NCBI GenBank assembly: GCA_020744425.1
Contig: JAGMUV010000030.1
Span: 620,001-684,000 of the forward strand
Length of the DNA stretch: 64,000 nucleotides
Reading direction: 5' to 3'
DNA from: Dactylonectria macrodidyma
Lineage: Eukaryota; Ascomycota; Sordariomycetes; Hypocreales; Nectriaceae
Shown: piece after piece, positions 42,137-54,176 of the stretch
Numbering within the stretch: position 1 is the stretch's first letter
Layout: every line of letters begins with the position of its first letter
The notes under the pieces: model-generated
Seen by the model: only the letters and a program-made list of their open reading frames with translations
What the model was told of the DNA's origin: nothing
Databases searched by the model: none
Translations under genes and position numbers: made by a program

Positions 42137-43957
42137 AACTCAATAAAATTGAGTTCTTTTGGTTGTACAGTTGAGAGCATCTGCAGCTTCCGCTTCGGAA
42201 CAAGAGTCTCTTTGTCAAGTTCAGTGTGGGGACTCTGAGGTACGAAAGTCTACGGTTCCACATCTCCGTCCCACTGCATCAAGATACACTTCCCAAACAG
42301 AATCAACGAAACTTGAATGTGGGCACCCCCGGGGGGGAGGGGGGGGGTTGGCTTGAAAATAGAAGGACACGCAGCTATGTTGTTCTCTATTTATACGTCC
42401 GGTATCCCCCACCTGTTGTGTTATGTTGACTGGTAAACTTCTGTATGATTATGGCCTCAAGTTTATCAAGATGAGTCCCACAGATATTGAATCGACGGCT
42501 TTCATCACCGCATTCGTCCTCGCCACTACAGCGAATATATCGACATCTGTCAAGGCCATCCTGCGATATCAAAACACTCAACGGAGTCGCTGAGAGGCGG
42601 GCTCAGTGTCCGTGGTCCCTCCACCATTATCTACAAGGCATCCTATTACATTCACGGCTGTGATGATTACGCAGTGTGCTATTGCTACCGGATCCGCACT
42701 TACATTCGCAGTTCTGATGCAAGAACGTGGAGATCCCTGGTCAACCTGCCTGAGCTCTTCCATCATCTTCTCCAGCATGATTAGACAAGTAAGCACATAC
42801 GGCGGTTCTTGGAGCCCGGGAATGCGTATTTGCTCCATGGCCCCTCGCATGTCTCCTAGCAACCACTGGGGTGCCATTTATCGTCAGCACCATCCTGGCT
42901 TCCCGAAGCGCAGTGTTCCATGAACTCTCGGTAGCACCGGCCATTACTTTCCGGTGGATAGTGCTAGAGTGGATGCTCATTGCATCGTGTACCTCACGCC
43001 AGTTTACGAAATCAAGACCGTTATGCTGATTGAAACTTTGCCCATGATAGCCAGCGCTATGGCTTTGAGAACGGCGTTAGCGACGAGCAGGCACTTGGTA
43101 CGCACTGAGCTTCCTAGACAAGACTAAACTTACACTGGTAGATTCTTTCGAATGTTTTTGGAGCCTAGGACTATCTCGTGCGCCTTATACCTGTGGTTAT
43201 AAAGTTATGGACGAAGGGGTTCAGACGCGAGCCTGCCTCCGACTTGCTACTAGGACTTCTGCGAACACCAAGGCCTAGAGCATCTTCACCAGGGACATCG
43301 AGCCAGATTCAACTTCGGGCATGTCCGTCACATGCGAGTCGGAGACGCAATGAAGCACGGTGGACGCAGTTGCAATGATATTGGACAGGGCAAGCATAGC
43401 TTTGAATTTATGGCCAGCAAGGGCGAAGGAATTTGACGTCAAAGTGTGCTGTGATTGTGGAAGGAGGGAGGTCTGATAGCAAAACAAGTTGTATTGATTG
43501 CTAAGGAATAGTCTGCAAGTCTGGGTGTTCTATGTTGTATTCATATAAAACGAGTGATCGGTCATGGTCACTTACGTGGTGATCTCGATCACTAGTGATA
43601 GGAAGAAATCACAATTCAAAGGTGTGAAGCGAACTGACATGGCAGACCCAACTATAACGCGTTGTTGTAATTCATACCCTCTTCATACCACGACAATAAA
43701 CCAATGGGCTCTGAAAATTCCGCGTCCCTGTATGCCACCGACAACTGCGATGCTATAGAATCAAATAGTTATTCGCTGTCAGATAGATGGCGGCAGGGCG
43801 AGGCCGGAGGAAAGCGATTGATGACCATCGAGATTTGGTGAAGTTGGGTTGTCACGGAGATACACCCGATTGTCGCGAAGATCTATCTTGAAATCTTCAT
43901 TACCGGTATTTTCTGAATTGGAAGTGTTGGGAGGTGGTGGGCTAGCTTTCATCATGA
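42137..43957. other. decayed coding remains, no intact gene
   Basis: Minus-strand pieces between 42578 and 43490 have protein-like composition (GAMEQIRIPGLQEPPYVLTC; FALAGHKFKAMLALSNIIAT) but are separated by stops and frame changes. A G-rich run (about 20 G with few interruptions) lies at 42329-42349. No family assignment is justified. Confidence 0.35.
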
Positions 43958-44244
43958 CTATTCCGGCAGGCGCCGAGACCTTGGTGGGGCCGAGCGGCCT
44001 CGTGTCGACGCCAATGAAGCTTCGAAGCATGAAGCGGAAGCTCGAGGATACCGCGAAAGAACCGAACAAAAGCAGTCGATATGCCACGAGAGCGACAACG
44101 AGAGCGACAACGGTTGAAGAAGAAGTCAATCATTCGATCGATCCGAGGAAGGGAAACAGTAGCAATATCAACATCAACGAGGCAAGGGTGATGCTCCAAA
44201 AGGCCTTGGAATTATTGGGCGAGTACCGCGCTGAGTTCCAATGA
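43958..44244 (+). CDS. possible small Lys/Arg-rich protein
   Basis: 95 aa frame (MTIPAGAETLVGPSGL) with a basic centre (KLRSMKRKLEDTAKEPNKSS), an ATR repeat and a C-terminal helix (NEARVMLQKALELLGEY). The stop lies at the breakpoint where the DUF3723 duplication begins, and its last ~115 bp overlap antisense with the 3' end of that gene as annotated. Could be a real gene; confidence is limited. Confidence 0.35.
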
Positions 44245-45652
44245 CTGTTCGCGTTGATATTGGGATCTCTTTCAGGCGTCGTCTCATTCGTGCTGCCTTG
44301 GTCATCTGCTATTTCAGTGCCAAGTTCTATTCTGTTTGTATGCCTACTAGATCGTGGTTCAGACTCAGGGTCTTGCCTCAGATCTCGCATGATCTGCTCG
44401 TGCATGGGAAAGCTGTCTTGGTTAGCTATGAGCGGAGGACGCCCGAAGAAGGCGAAGTATGTCGACTGAAGCACAAAAAAAGACGTAACATCTCGGCTTC
44501 CGCCGTTTAGTTCGCTATAATCACAATGTAGAAATTCTGCCGTCAGTAGCCACCTGTCGTGCTCATAAGTAGCGTAGGTCGGGAGTCCACATCTCCTAAG
44601 TGTGGCATTGACCGAGTCGGACACTGCAGTTGCAGTTAAATTATGAGGCTAGTTCTTGTGAGTTCATGATGGCCATATTTATTTTTTTCGGTGAACGTAC
44701 AATTTCTTCTTCCTGTCCTTGAGGTAGTTCCTTCAAGATACTGATCTCTGGCGAGTGGAATCCAGATTGATCGGCAAATCTTGCAAATCGAGCCAGTTTT
44801 GACTCATTTGCTCGCTGGGGTGGAACTTTAGCAAGTAGTCTTTCAGGGCTTCGTCGCGGTTGCTGTGATAGAAGTCGAAAGTTTTGCATGGTTAACATCC
44901 ATAAGTCCCGGATTAAAAGAGCAATACGCGCCTCCTCGTCGGCGGACATTTCAGATTCCATCCGACCTTGCGTCCAGCTGGCGCGCAATGCCATGTTGAA
45001 TGTTTCCTCAACTGGCGATATAAGGTACTTCATGCTTTCTACACACGCTTGGAGAAGTTTGACATCCTCAAAAAAGGTATACAGGGAGGGGATAATGCAA
45101 TCAGTTGAAGTGACGATTGCCCAGATTGCCTGGCGCTCGTGTTGAGAAAAGTTACGGAAGATGTGGCCTCCATCGAGTTCCCTTTGAATATTTGCTTTGT
45201 CATAGGCCGAATACCGGGGGCATCGTAGCTCTAGTTCTTTCACATCAGTAGCATCGAACTTTTTTATGGCTTCGTCATCGTCCTGTACAAATCTTGACCA
45301 AACCGTCCTAATGTGTCCTAAGTATTTTATCACTTGCTACTGATTGTCAGAATATGCAGGCTGATAAAAGTGCGCGCGCTCGTACCTCGTCGCATTTCAA
45401 ACTAATCAACTTGTGAAGCGTGCTAGTTCTCATCCCATTTTGAAGTCCAGGAATATCTAGCACTAGGTTGAAGGCTTCCCAGAGAGCGCTATGCGTCAAC
45501 AACTGGCGGACACATCTCTGCACATGAGGGGATGATAGGTCGGCTTTCCGAGCCTTCCAAGCGTCCATGGGCTCGGCTCCCGCTCTTATCTCATCGCATA
45601 TTTTCAAGTAAATCTCGACATTGTGAGCAGAAATTTCATTTCTGTCTTGCAT
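44130..45652 (-). CDS. DUF3723 protein, N-terminally short, altered C-terminus (copy A)
   Basis: Exons 45652-45386, 45336-44701 and 44648-44130; introns 49 and 52 bp; 1422 nt gives 473 aa. It starts MQDRNEISAHNVEIYLKI, equivalent to the middle of the longer paralogue at 59106 (DGEFYCKIRGYQ region). Then LDIPGLQNGMRTSTLHKLIS, GGHIFRNFSQHERQAIW, PSLYTFFEDVKLLQ and VTSFFVLQSTYFAFFG follow the family order. The last ~37 residues (HWNSARY... ending in a hydrophobic stretch) differ from copy B at 52327, so the 3' end was replaced at about 44245. DUF3723 proteins have no known function but are recurrent cargo of Starship giant transposons. The ~70 bp upstream is also shared with copy B. Confidence 0.75.
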
Positions 45653-45887
45653 TTTAGATCAGCTTCCAGTAAATTTGGTAAGCGTGTATTTTATATGGTG
45701 GTTTGGGGTGCCCCCATTTATGTTGTGCGCCTCAAGGTTTAATATGCTACAGTAACAATTGGCGTGGTTAACGTGGATTAGTCAACAAATGGCTTGATTG
45801 ATTATTTAGCGTCCACTTCCGGTCTTCCCAACGTCGATAGTTTTTAACCCAACGTTCTCCCGACCGCACCCCAGCCGCACGTGACCC

Positions 45888-46310
45888 CTTGTTTTCGTTG
45901 TGATTGTTCCGCCTCTCGATAAGAATCTTCGGCGCGAGGCGTGGAACAGAGGCCGAGGCCAGGTCGCCAGCTTTCTGTTACTCGACATTTCCGGTGCCTT
46001 CGACAACGTATCACACAAGAGGCTCCTGCACAACCTACGGAAGAGGAAAATTGATGAGAAGACGGTTCGGTGGATATCGAGTCTTCTTGAAGACCGACAC
46101 ACTAAGATCTCGATCGATGGATTCAAAACCGAGCGACACAGAATCTCGACCGGGACAGTACAAGGCTCGCCGCTCTCACCGATCCTCTACATTTTCTGCA
46201 ACGCAGATCTCATCGAGGGCTGCAACCTGGCAAAGGACACAACTTCTACTGGGCTCATTGACGATGTGGCGATCCTCACATGGGGAGATACGACGACGGA
46301 AGCTTCCTGA
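45888..46310 (+). mobile_element. Tad-type LINE reverse transcriptase fragment
   Basis: Translation gives NRGRGQVASFLLLDISGAFD, then NVSHKRLLHNLRKRKIDEKT, VRWISSLLEDRHTKISIDGF, TGTVQGSPLSPILYIF and IDDVAILTWGDTTTE. These are palm motifs of a non-LTR RT: the A-motif Asp, the QGSPLSP motif and the [YF]xDD motif, here LIDD. Both ends are truncated and no endonuclease, RNase H or Cys-rich domain is present. At 46302-46316 the coding sequence passes directly into a TTTGACTAAAACTGGGA minisatellite. Confidence 0.85.
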
Positions 46311-46315
46311 TACCC

Positions 46316-46402
46316 AAACATCCATTTTTTGACCTTTGATAAAACTGGGATGTTTGACTAAAACTGGGATGTTTGACTAAAACTGGGACGTTTGACTAAA
46401 CT
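46316..46402. repeat. short minisatellite of the 36 kb type, at the LINE end
   Basis: Three to four units of TTTGACTAAAACTGGGATG follow AGCTTCCTGATACCC and TTTGACCTTTGATAAAACT. The same ordered words open the large array at 35.8 kb. Confidence 0.85.
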
Positions 46403-47411
46403 GGAGCTTTACAGGTCCGTATTTGTCCGTGCCTATGCCAAATCCACCCGCAGGATAAAACTGGATGTGCAGCTTTTTCGGCTACTTGATCTATACCCCT
46501 TTCAGTTTGAATTGCGCAATTTGTGGGGGGTCTTGGTGGAATCGATTGAACAGATTGGGTGACCCCAAGAGCTCTAAGGTGATTGTTGGAAACGTCGAGT
46601 GTTCCCCAAGCTTTATTTGATCCTCACCACTGTCGACTGCTATTGTACTGTACCATGTGTCAACCTCACGATTTCAAACCTGTACAGTAACTTGTGAACG
46701 TTGGTGTGTACTTGATGTGTAGCTTGCAGTACGTTTCAAAACCAGACAGCGGGATCTGTACATTGAATATAGTCCAATTCTGGCTGTGGGTATGTACCAC
46801 AAAGTACAGGTAATCCTGGTCCTTAAGTAATGTCAGAAGTCTAACCATTCCCAACTCTGTTAGTGGGCACCTGCAGCCATGCCATGCACAGTTGGGGACA
46901 ATTTCATAGCACACTGAAAACCCCGGACCCCACTATAAACCCCACGAGACCCTGCGGAAGGATGGAAAACGAAAAGGCAAAAGCAGAAATTGGACACTGT
47001 ATAGGCTCTTACGAGATTATGATGAAGCTTAGGAAACGGATATGCACAATAGCAACTAGTGCCCTATTGGTTGTAAACCGCCGGGCGTAATGAATTGTGT
47101 GTGTGTGTGTGTATTTTGAAGCCTATCTGACATCAGAAGCTGAGTGTCTTTCGCTTGAGTACCCTGGCCAAGCCAGAAGGTGTGATGACAATGTTTCATG
47201 GCATGGGAGAGAAAGATACAAAAAATTAATCCTAGTCATCCGAGCCTAAATTAAGGCCAGTCCGATCGGGCACAGAGGCTCTCCATAGGGGCTTCAAGGG
47301 TTTAAAACAAGGCCTCCCGGAACCTGCTTAAGACTAGAGCACAGAGCTGGGACGCAAGGCCGACCATTCCATTTTCAACTTCATCACCGCTTCATTACGT
47401 CTCCACTAGCC
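46403..47411. other. intergenic
   Basis: No supported gene. A (GT)n run of about 10 units lies at 47096-47112. TACAGTA/TACTGTA words occur near 46647 and 46683. Confidence 0.35.
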
Positions 47412-47931
47412 ATGGGTAGCTTTGCATCGCGCCAGGTCAGGTATGTTTTCGTCGTCTCTAAGATGCATCTGACGCAAACAGTTTCGAAGGTCGATGGACG
47501 CACGGAGACGAACAAGTCAGCACATTGAAACTTTCCACCCCAAGAGAATAGTCACAGACATAAAATGCGCTATGTGTGGAGGACATCGGTCTAACAAGCA
47601 ACATCAAGAATCTAGTGGCATCCTAGATCAATTTATCTGCTCGAGACAGCAATGTATGGAGTTCAAAAATCTCCTTGCTGCCTCACTCCATGGCAGACCG
47701 GTTATTGTAGAGAACCACTACCATTATCTTAAGACAAGATCGCAGTTAGCCATACCGACTGGTTTTGCTGAGCTGCCGGGTGAGAGCTCAACAGTTCGCA
47801 CGGAGTTGCCTGGGTACTCTGTCCACAATGCGCACGCGGAATATCTGGCCGAGACGGAGGACACGCCTCCTGCCGTGGATATCACTACTAAACCATCGGT
47901 GAAACAGACGAAAGGCCATGTATATCTATAA
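47412..47931 (+). CDS. hypothetical protein with paired cysteines
   Basis: Exon 1 47412-47435 (MGSFASRQ) and exon 2 47482-47931, intron 46 bp with donor GTCAGG; 157 aa. A GTATGT donor five bases downstream would break the frame. Exon 2 starts FRRSMDARRRTSQ and holds CAMC...FICSRQQC (C-X2-C and C-X4-C pairs about 21 residues apart), which might bind a metal. The remainder is polar. No family recognised; the first exon is the weakest part. Confidence 0.45.
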
Positions 47932-48532
47932 AGGGATTTTTTCTTTTCAAATTTTTCATTTCTTGCTTGCTTACTGGTATCTATTAAGGGTTACACGGAT
48001 GGTCGGTAGTCACGATAGCTTTAAATGATGATTGTGACGATTGATCGCACATAACTAAAGGCTTGAAGTTGAAAATATGTATTTGCTTGGTCTATGGTAC
48101 GGCAGTGAAGGATTTGCCCATTTCCTGATCAATCTCTTGTGATAGCGTGGGTCTTGGTCCTAAAAGTGGTCCGCTCTGATGCATCATGGGGACGATAAAG
48201 GGCTCCAGTTCAAGGATACATGTACATTACAGTACTGTACAGTAATCAGTTCAGGTTCTAGTGCATTGATTGGAATATGAACTATAAGACCTGTCAACGT
48301 CACTCAGAGTGAGTCGGGTAGTTGACAATAAGCTGGAGGCAATAGAACAAGGGTACCGATAAGCCTATAGCCTCAGTAATTGCATACCCTGCTGCATTCT
48401 GATTACATCACACGCGAAGTGACTTCGGACTTCGCCACTCTGCCATAACCTCGGTGCGGAAAGGAAATTTGACAGCAAGTTGGACGATGAATGCGCAATA
48501 GGACTCTGCTGGGCAGAGAGATCTACTAAGCC
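47932..48532. other. intergenic with palindromic TACTGTA sites
   Basis: Includes a palindrome, ACATTACAGTACTGTACAGTAA, near 48224-48245. No gene recognised. Confidence 0.4.
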
Positions 48533-49861
48533 ATGGAGAAACTACCGAATGAAATTTTTTGTTAGTTGTCTTTGCAATGTCCGAACTTTGCTAGTTTTCA
48601 CTCACAGATCATAGTGTCTATCGTTCACATGACCGTTCCTACTATACAATCTCCAGGAAGCAGTCCTGCTCCGACTACTGATTTGATATCCCTTTTACTT
48701 ACTTGTCGAGCTGTCTATATCAAAGCTATACATGTTCTGTTCCAACGAGCTGTAATTTGTCATTCTCGCAAATTCGGCAAATTTTTGGCCACAATTCAAA
48801 GGCGCCCATCCCTAGGTTCCTGCGTCCGGAGCCTAGATTTTCGTCTTTTCAATCCATTTCTCATTTTCTCCACGGCAGCCGCAAGGACGCAAGCGCAGAA
48901 CTTAACGTCAAAGACTCTCATGAAATGTCTACAGCTGACTCCATTTCTTCAGGAGTTCATTGCTCTGGAGCATATTGACAATCACATAACCCGGGACGTT
49001 CTTGCAAAGCTCTTTTTTGGCATGCCCTCCCTCCGTACTATCGATTTCCGCGGCTGCTCTTCAGCATCCTTCGAGCAGTCTTTCCATCGCCTAGTCCATG
49101 ATTCCTGGCCAAAGTCTCTATTACTAACTCAAGTGTCCTTTCATGAGTGCTTGAGCGTACCAAGTTCTGTCTTTGAAACTATTTTGCCACGTCTGCATCA
49201 GGTTACGCAACTCGATCTAGCAGGAACAGCAGCAAATGACGAGGCACTGCAGAATTTTCCCAGCTCGGCAAGACTAACTCACCTCAACCTTTCCAGGTGT
49301 TTAAAGCTATCAACTAAAGCTATTGTCATATTTCTCACAGAACATCCATCTATCATTTTTACCTTAAGATCTCTTTGTATAGGTGGCAACCCGTTATTAA
49401 GTAAACGAGATGTCGATAGTATTTTGCAACACCTACCCCGTACTCTTCAATCCCTTAGCCTCAAGAGTATTAACATGGTTCCTTCCCAAGTCTACCTACT
49501 CCAGTACACTGCCCAAAAAATCGAACATCTGTCTATAGGCCGAGGTCTATGTGATATTGACAATCTCTTAAGCCCAAATCAACAGTGGCTCTTCAGCAGT
49601 CTTCAGTACCTTGACATTTCGGACCTTGGAGATTTTGGAAATATCACTTCACTACTACCCCCATCCTCCGCCCCACTAGATATAATCGAGCTGGATGAGC
49701 GAGTGTGGAAGAGAGCCGTTCAGATCAGAGAGAGACTTGAACTCATGGGCTGGGTAGCGGAGGAATTTAGTAGACGGTATTGGCTAATTCGAAGATGTCC
49801 ACATAGTATCCAGAATTTGCAATGGTGGAAAGAAAGAGGGATATGGGGCATATTCCGATAG
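48533..49861 (+). CDS. F-box/LRR protein
   Basis: Exon 1 48533-48560 (MEKLPNEIF) and exon 2 48615-49861, intron 54 bp with GTTAGT donor and CATAG acceptor; 424 aa. The joined start MEKLPNEIFLSIVHM plus DLISLLLTCRAVYIKAIHVL is a clear F-box. Leucine-rich repeats follow (TQLDLAGTAANDEALQN, RLTHLNLSRCLKLSTKAI, TLQSLSLKSINM, QYLDISDLGD). The protein ends with a conserved-looking WxxxxIWGIFR. F-box/LRR proteins present substrates to SCF ubiquitin ligases; the LRR would choose the target. The frame is intact. Confidence 0.75.
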
Positions 49862-50275
49862 TGGTAATCTTGAATATAACAGATCTATTGTGTAACACAA
49901 TCTGACGACGAAATTTATGTGCAACGTCCTTCTTCTGAATAGTCACCATTTTTTCTTCTTCAGGTATATGAGATGCTTAACTTAGTGCGGGCAGTAACAT
50001 GAACCGATCGGCCGTAATGGGACCAATGTTGTTGGATTCACCAGCTGCGCCATTTTGGGAAAAAGTTTAGGGTACCCCACTTATTATTACAGCTTAGAAT
50101 TATCCAGTATATAACCCAACAAATGTGCTGCGTGCTTTGCGCATTGCCATCATTCATACGACATCGCGATTGTATATAAATAGATTCAACAATATAGTCC
50201 CTCTACACGCTTGAAGATTCGGCATAGTATAACAGATTTACTGGAGTATTCCGCCTTGAGATTACCTTGAGTTTG
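49862..50275. other. intergenic between convergent genes
   Basis: A 414 bp gap between the 3' ends of the F-box gene (plus) and the ferric reductase gene (minus); presumably both 3' UTRs. Nothing else seen. Confidence 0.4.
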
Positions 50276-52107
50276 CTACTCTGGCTGATAGTCCAATTCT
50301 CTCAACTCGAATCCCTTAGTAAAGTAATTCCGAGTGACCCGCCGAACTTCATCCCTCATCGCTCCACCACCCGACACTGCGAAGTCAATTAGTGGACATA
50401 CGTAGGTAATTGAATTGACCTTACTGAGTACTAGAGTTCTACCATCGGCCTGGGTGAAGCTGTACGCCTTCCGTCTTAGTTCATCAGCCCTCTCAAGAAC
50501 TTGTTTCGCGTCTGGCTCGTTCTCGCCAGTCAACGTCTCCATTGTATTCGAATCAGTGATGAACCGAGCCGTAGCCTCACTCCTGATGACATCGCGAATG
50601 TCCGGAGAGCTAGGAAAGATGGCTAGGCGCTGATGCTCCCCGAATATCTTTTCTCTCTTACATGCTGGGTCATAAATAGAGAAGCTTAGGACCTGTTTGA
50701 GAATCTTAGCATGCGTCGTCAGTCAAAATGTTCACCTACGTAGTTGTCCTTTAAAGCATCGTCGGAAAGTAGTTTATTGATAAACTTATCAATGCCATTG
50801 CGTAAATCTATTCTTTTTAGTGACAGGACAACGGAACAATGATCGCCACTCACTGCTGTTTTCCACCTGCCAAACAACACGAATTCGCCGAATAAAACCT
50901 ATACCCCGTATATTGCCATCGATGAGCTTCTTCACGTGTGGTATCATCGCTACTATACCAAACCCCGTCGCGAACATGATGACGGTCTTGAACTCCCACA
51001 CCTGCGCACAACCACCATGAGGTCCACTGAAGAGGAACTGGCGATGTAGATGCTGACTGGACTCAAGTCTAGCACACTGGAACAGCTTACTGGTGAAACC
51101 GCTGCGTGGCTCAATTAACAGAACTATGGTGGTCTGCGGGAAAGCCGACCAGGAGGTTACCATGAACGGATGAGTGGACCAGAAACTTATCGACGGAATC
51201 CATACGTTTATATAATTACCTGCATCAATAAGTAGCGGCCGCGATAAACATAGTTCGACTTGGATGACCCCGCTATCTTGGATTTCTTTGACCATTTTGA
51301 TGTATGGCCTGGGGCATTCCGGGCCAATGTTTCGATATGCGTACAGACCGAGTTGAAAGAGACAGAGGGCACCGCTGATGCCTCCATAAATATAAATGGG
51401 GAGCCAAGAGAAGTTGGGAATTGACCGAAGGTGTACGATTGTGCAAATGACAAAGAGAATTGCCAGAGCTTGGTGAATGCGAAGGAAGAATTCATACCAA
51501 CGTCTCCTCAGCGGAGGAATAGATAAGAGAACCAGCAAAGTAAGAGCTGTGGCACCCTGTTGCGTAGTTAATGTATGTTTAATTTGTATGTAAGAGGGTC
51601 TAGTACGGTCACAGTGAGCTTGCTTCCGAGGTTATCAACTGAGAATGACCCTTGCTTAGTGGCAACTAAAAGGGCGTGCACAAGCAGCAGGGCAACCGAC
51701 ATGAGACCAGATGAACTGTGAATTTGTCGATATGTCGCCAAGGATAGTCCAAAGAGATCGGCGAGGAAACTGAGATGATGACCCAAGAATAGGGGAGCTA
51801 AGTTGATGAGTGATAGGAAACCAGCTCTTGTGATGACATTTTCCGCACCAGGGCGCAGACAGATGCAGTTGCCGACGATATACCCGGCGTTGGCGAGAAC
51901 GGTGGACAAGGTCCATGGGCCAACAATAGCATGTCGATTGATCACATGGCGGTAATGCACGTAATGAAACGCAACAAGCAAAGATCGAGAACTTGCCCTA
52001 TATAGCCACTGCGCAAAGTGAATAGAAGGCGGCAATAGGTTGGCGACAAAAAATCCTACAACGAAAATGCCACACAAACAGATTGCATATATTGTGATTG
52101 AGTCCAT
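50276..52107 (-). CDS. ferric reductase-like transmembrane oxidoreductase, apparent frameshift
   Basis: Exon 1 52107-51607, exon 2 51556-50740, exon 3 50692-50276; introns 50 and 47 bp. The first exon is a hydrophobic multi-span region. Haem-ligand-like His are in LLLVHALLV and FLRIHQALAILFVICTIVHL. THPFMVTSW (FAD site), FSGPHGG and FATGFGIVAMIPHVKKL (NADPH side) and AVSGGGAMRDEVRR near the end identify the FRE family (plasma-membrane electron transfer to Fe3+). Exon 2 is 817 nt, one base too long: the frame ends after FRCPVTKK, while the next frame continues RIDLRNGIDKFINKLLSDDA. A one-base insertion near 50820-50828, in an A-run, would explain it; a sequencing error is equally possible. FRE genes are recurrent Starship cargo. 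Confidence 0.75.
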
Positions 52108-52326
52108 GGAGGTAAAGAGACTGGAACGCGTGGGACGGGGACATTGTTTAGCTTAGCCTACTGCTATAGCATCGATGGAAGTAGTAACGGATAGTTGACG
52201 TGAACCAATTCTGGTCAAAAATCCAAGCTGAGACAGAACCTGCCGTAGGGCGCACAACATAAATGAGGGCACCCCAAACCACCACATAAAATACACGCGC
52301 ACCGAATTACTAGAAGCTGATCTAAA

Positions 52327-54176
52327 ATGCAAGACAGAAATGAGATTTCTGCTCACAATGTCGAGATTTACTTGAAAATATGTGATGAGATAAGAGCGGG
52401 AGCCGAGCCCACGGACGCTTGGAAGGCTCGGAAAGCCGACCTATCATCCCCTCATGTGCAGAGATGTGTCCGCCAGTTGTTGAAGAATAGAGCTCTCTGG
52501 GAAGCCTTCAATCTAGTGCTAGATATTCCTGGGCTTCAAAATGGGATGAGAACTAGCACGCTTCACAAGTTGATTAGTTTGAAATGTGACGAGGTACGAG
52601 CGCGGACTTTTATCAGCCTGGATATTCTGACAATCAGTAGCAACTGACGTCATACTTAAGACACATTAGGACAGTTTGGTCAAGATTTGTACAGGACGAT
52701 GACGAAGCCATAAAAAAGTTCGATGCTACTGATGTGAAAGAACTAGAGCTACGGTGCCCCCGGTATTCGGCCTACGATAAAGCAAAGATTCAAATGGAAC
52801 TCGAAGGAGGCCACATCTTCCGTAACTTTTCTCAACACGAGCGCCAGGCAATCTGGGCAATCGTCACTTCAACTGATTGCATTATCCCCTCTCTATATAC
52901 CTTTTTTGAGGATGTCAAACTTCTCCAAGCGTGTGTAGAAAGCATGAAGCACCTTATATCGCCAGTTGAGAAAACATTCGACAGGGCATTGCGAGACAGC
53001 TTGACGCAAGGTCGGATGGAATCTGAAATGTCCGCCGACGAGGAGGCGCGTATTGATCTTTTAATCCGGGACTTATGGATGTTAACCATGCAAAACTTTC
53101 GACTTCTATCACAGCAACCGCGACGAAGCCCTGAAAGACTACTTGCTAAAGTTCCACCCCGGCGAGCAAATGAGTCAAAACTGGCTCGATTTGCAAGATT
53201 TGCCGATCAATCTGGATTCCACTCGCCAGAGATCAGTATCTTGAAGGAACTACCACCAGAACAGGAAGAAGAACTGGTATTTTGTCTAAAGTAAAGAATA
53301 TGGCAATCGCGAACTTACAAGGACTAGGCTGACAATTTAACTGCAACGGTGGTGTCTGACTCGGTCAATGCCACACTTAGGAGATGTGGACTCCCGACCT
53401 ACGCTACGTATGAGCATGACAGGTGGCTACTGGCGGCAGAATTTCTACATTGTGATTATAGCGAACTAAACGGCCATGGCCAAGATGTTACGTCTTTCTT
53501 TGTGCTTCAGTCGATATATTTCGCCTTCTTCGGGCGTCCTCCGCTGGTAACCCACCAAGACAGCGTTCCAATGCACGAGCAGATCACGCGAGATCTGAGG
53601 CAAGACTCTCAGTCCGAACCACGATCTAGCAGCTATACAAACAGAATAGAACTTGGCACTGAAATAGCAGATGACCAAGGCAGCACGAATCAGGCGACGC
53701 CTGAAAGAGACCCCAATATCAATGCAAACAGTCCCGAAGTAAGACTGGGCACTGAAATACCAGACAACGAAGACGGCGAAGAAAACAGAAGTGACCTTAC
53801 ACCTCAAAGAGAGCGTAGCGTCGACAGAAGTAGCTCGAGGCCAATACCCAGTCTCGATTCGCCGGAGAAGAGAACACCTGAAAATCCACGTGCATTCGTC
53901 ATATTTAGAACGTTCATCGATGGCAAATTTCACGAAGACAAGGAATTTTTCATCACCAATACCCCAAGTGCGGTAGAGGACGCAGCAAAGCGATGTATGC
54001 AAATCAACAATATGAGACCATGGTCCACCGGCCCCTTCGCGCTTACGCCAATTGAATGCTTTCGTGCCGCCGCTAGTTCAGTGTTCAACACGATTATCTT
54101 AATGCCACAAAACAGCCACGTAAATACACGAACGCTTATTGACGCCATATTGACACTCCCGCTGGTGCGGGAATGA
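52327..54176 (+). CDS. DUF3723 protein (copy B)
   Basis: Exons 52327-52593, 52641-53276 and 53328-54176, introns 47 and 51 bp; 1752 nt gives 583 aa. Nearly identical to copy A through exons 1 and 2 and half of exon 3, but inverted relative to it. It then continues with a longer C-terminus (NPRAFVIFRTFIDGKFHEDK, CMQINNMRPWSTGPFALTP) lacking in A. Compared with the 921 aa paralogue at 59106 it lacks about 160 N-terminal residues. It keeps GGHIFRNFSQHERQAIW, PSLYTFFEDVKLLQ and VTSFFVLQSIYFAFFG. Predicted globular N-terminal part, then a Ser/Glu-rich linker. Function unknown. Confidence 0.75.

Noticed and set aside
43779..44129. Minus-strand frame with a hydrophobic N-terminus
   Set aside because: Opens with TTG right after the duplication boundary and has no upstream ATG; the plus-strand frame is equally good.
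50789..50830. Tiny or alternative intron to repair the ferric reductase frame
   Set aside because: The only good donor (GTGAGT) with the available AAAAAG acceptor gives an immediate stop; other options are under 25 bp.
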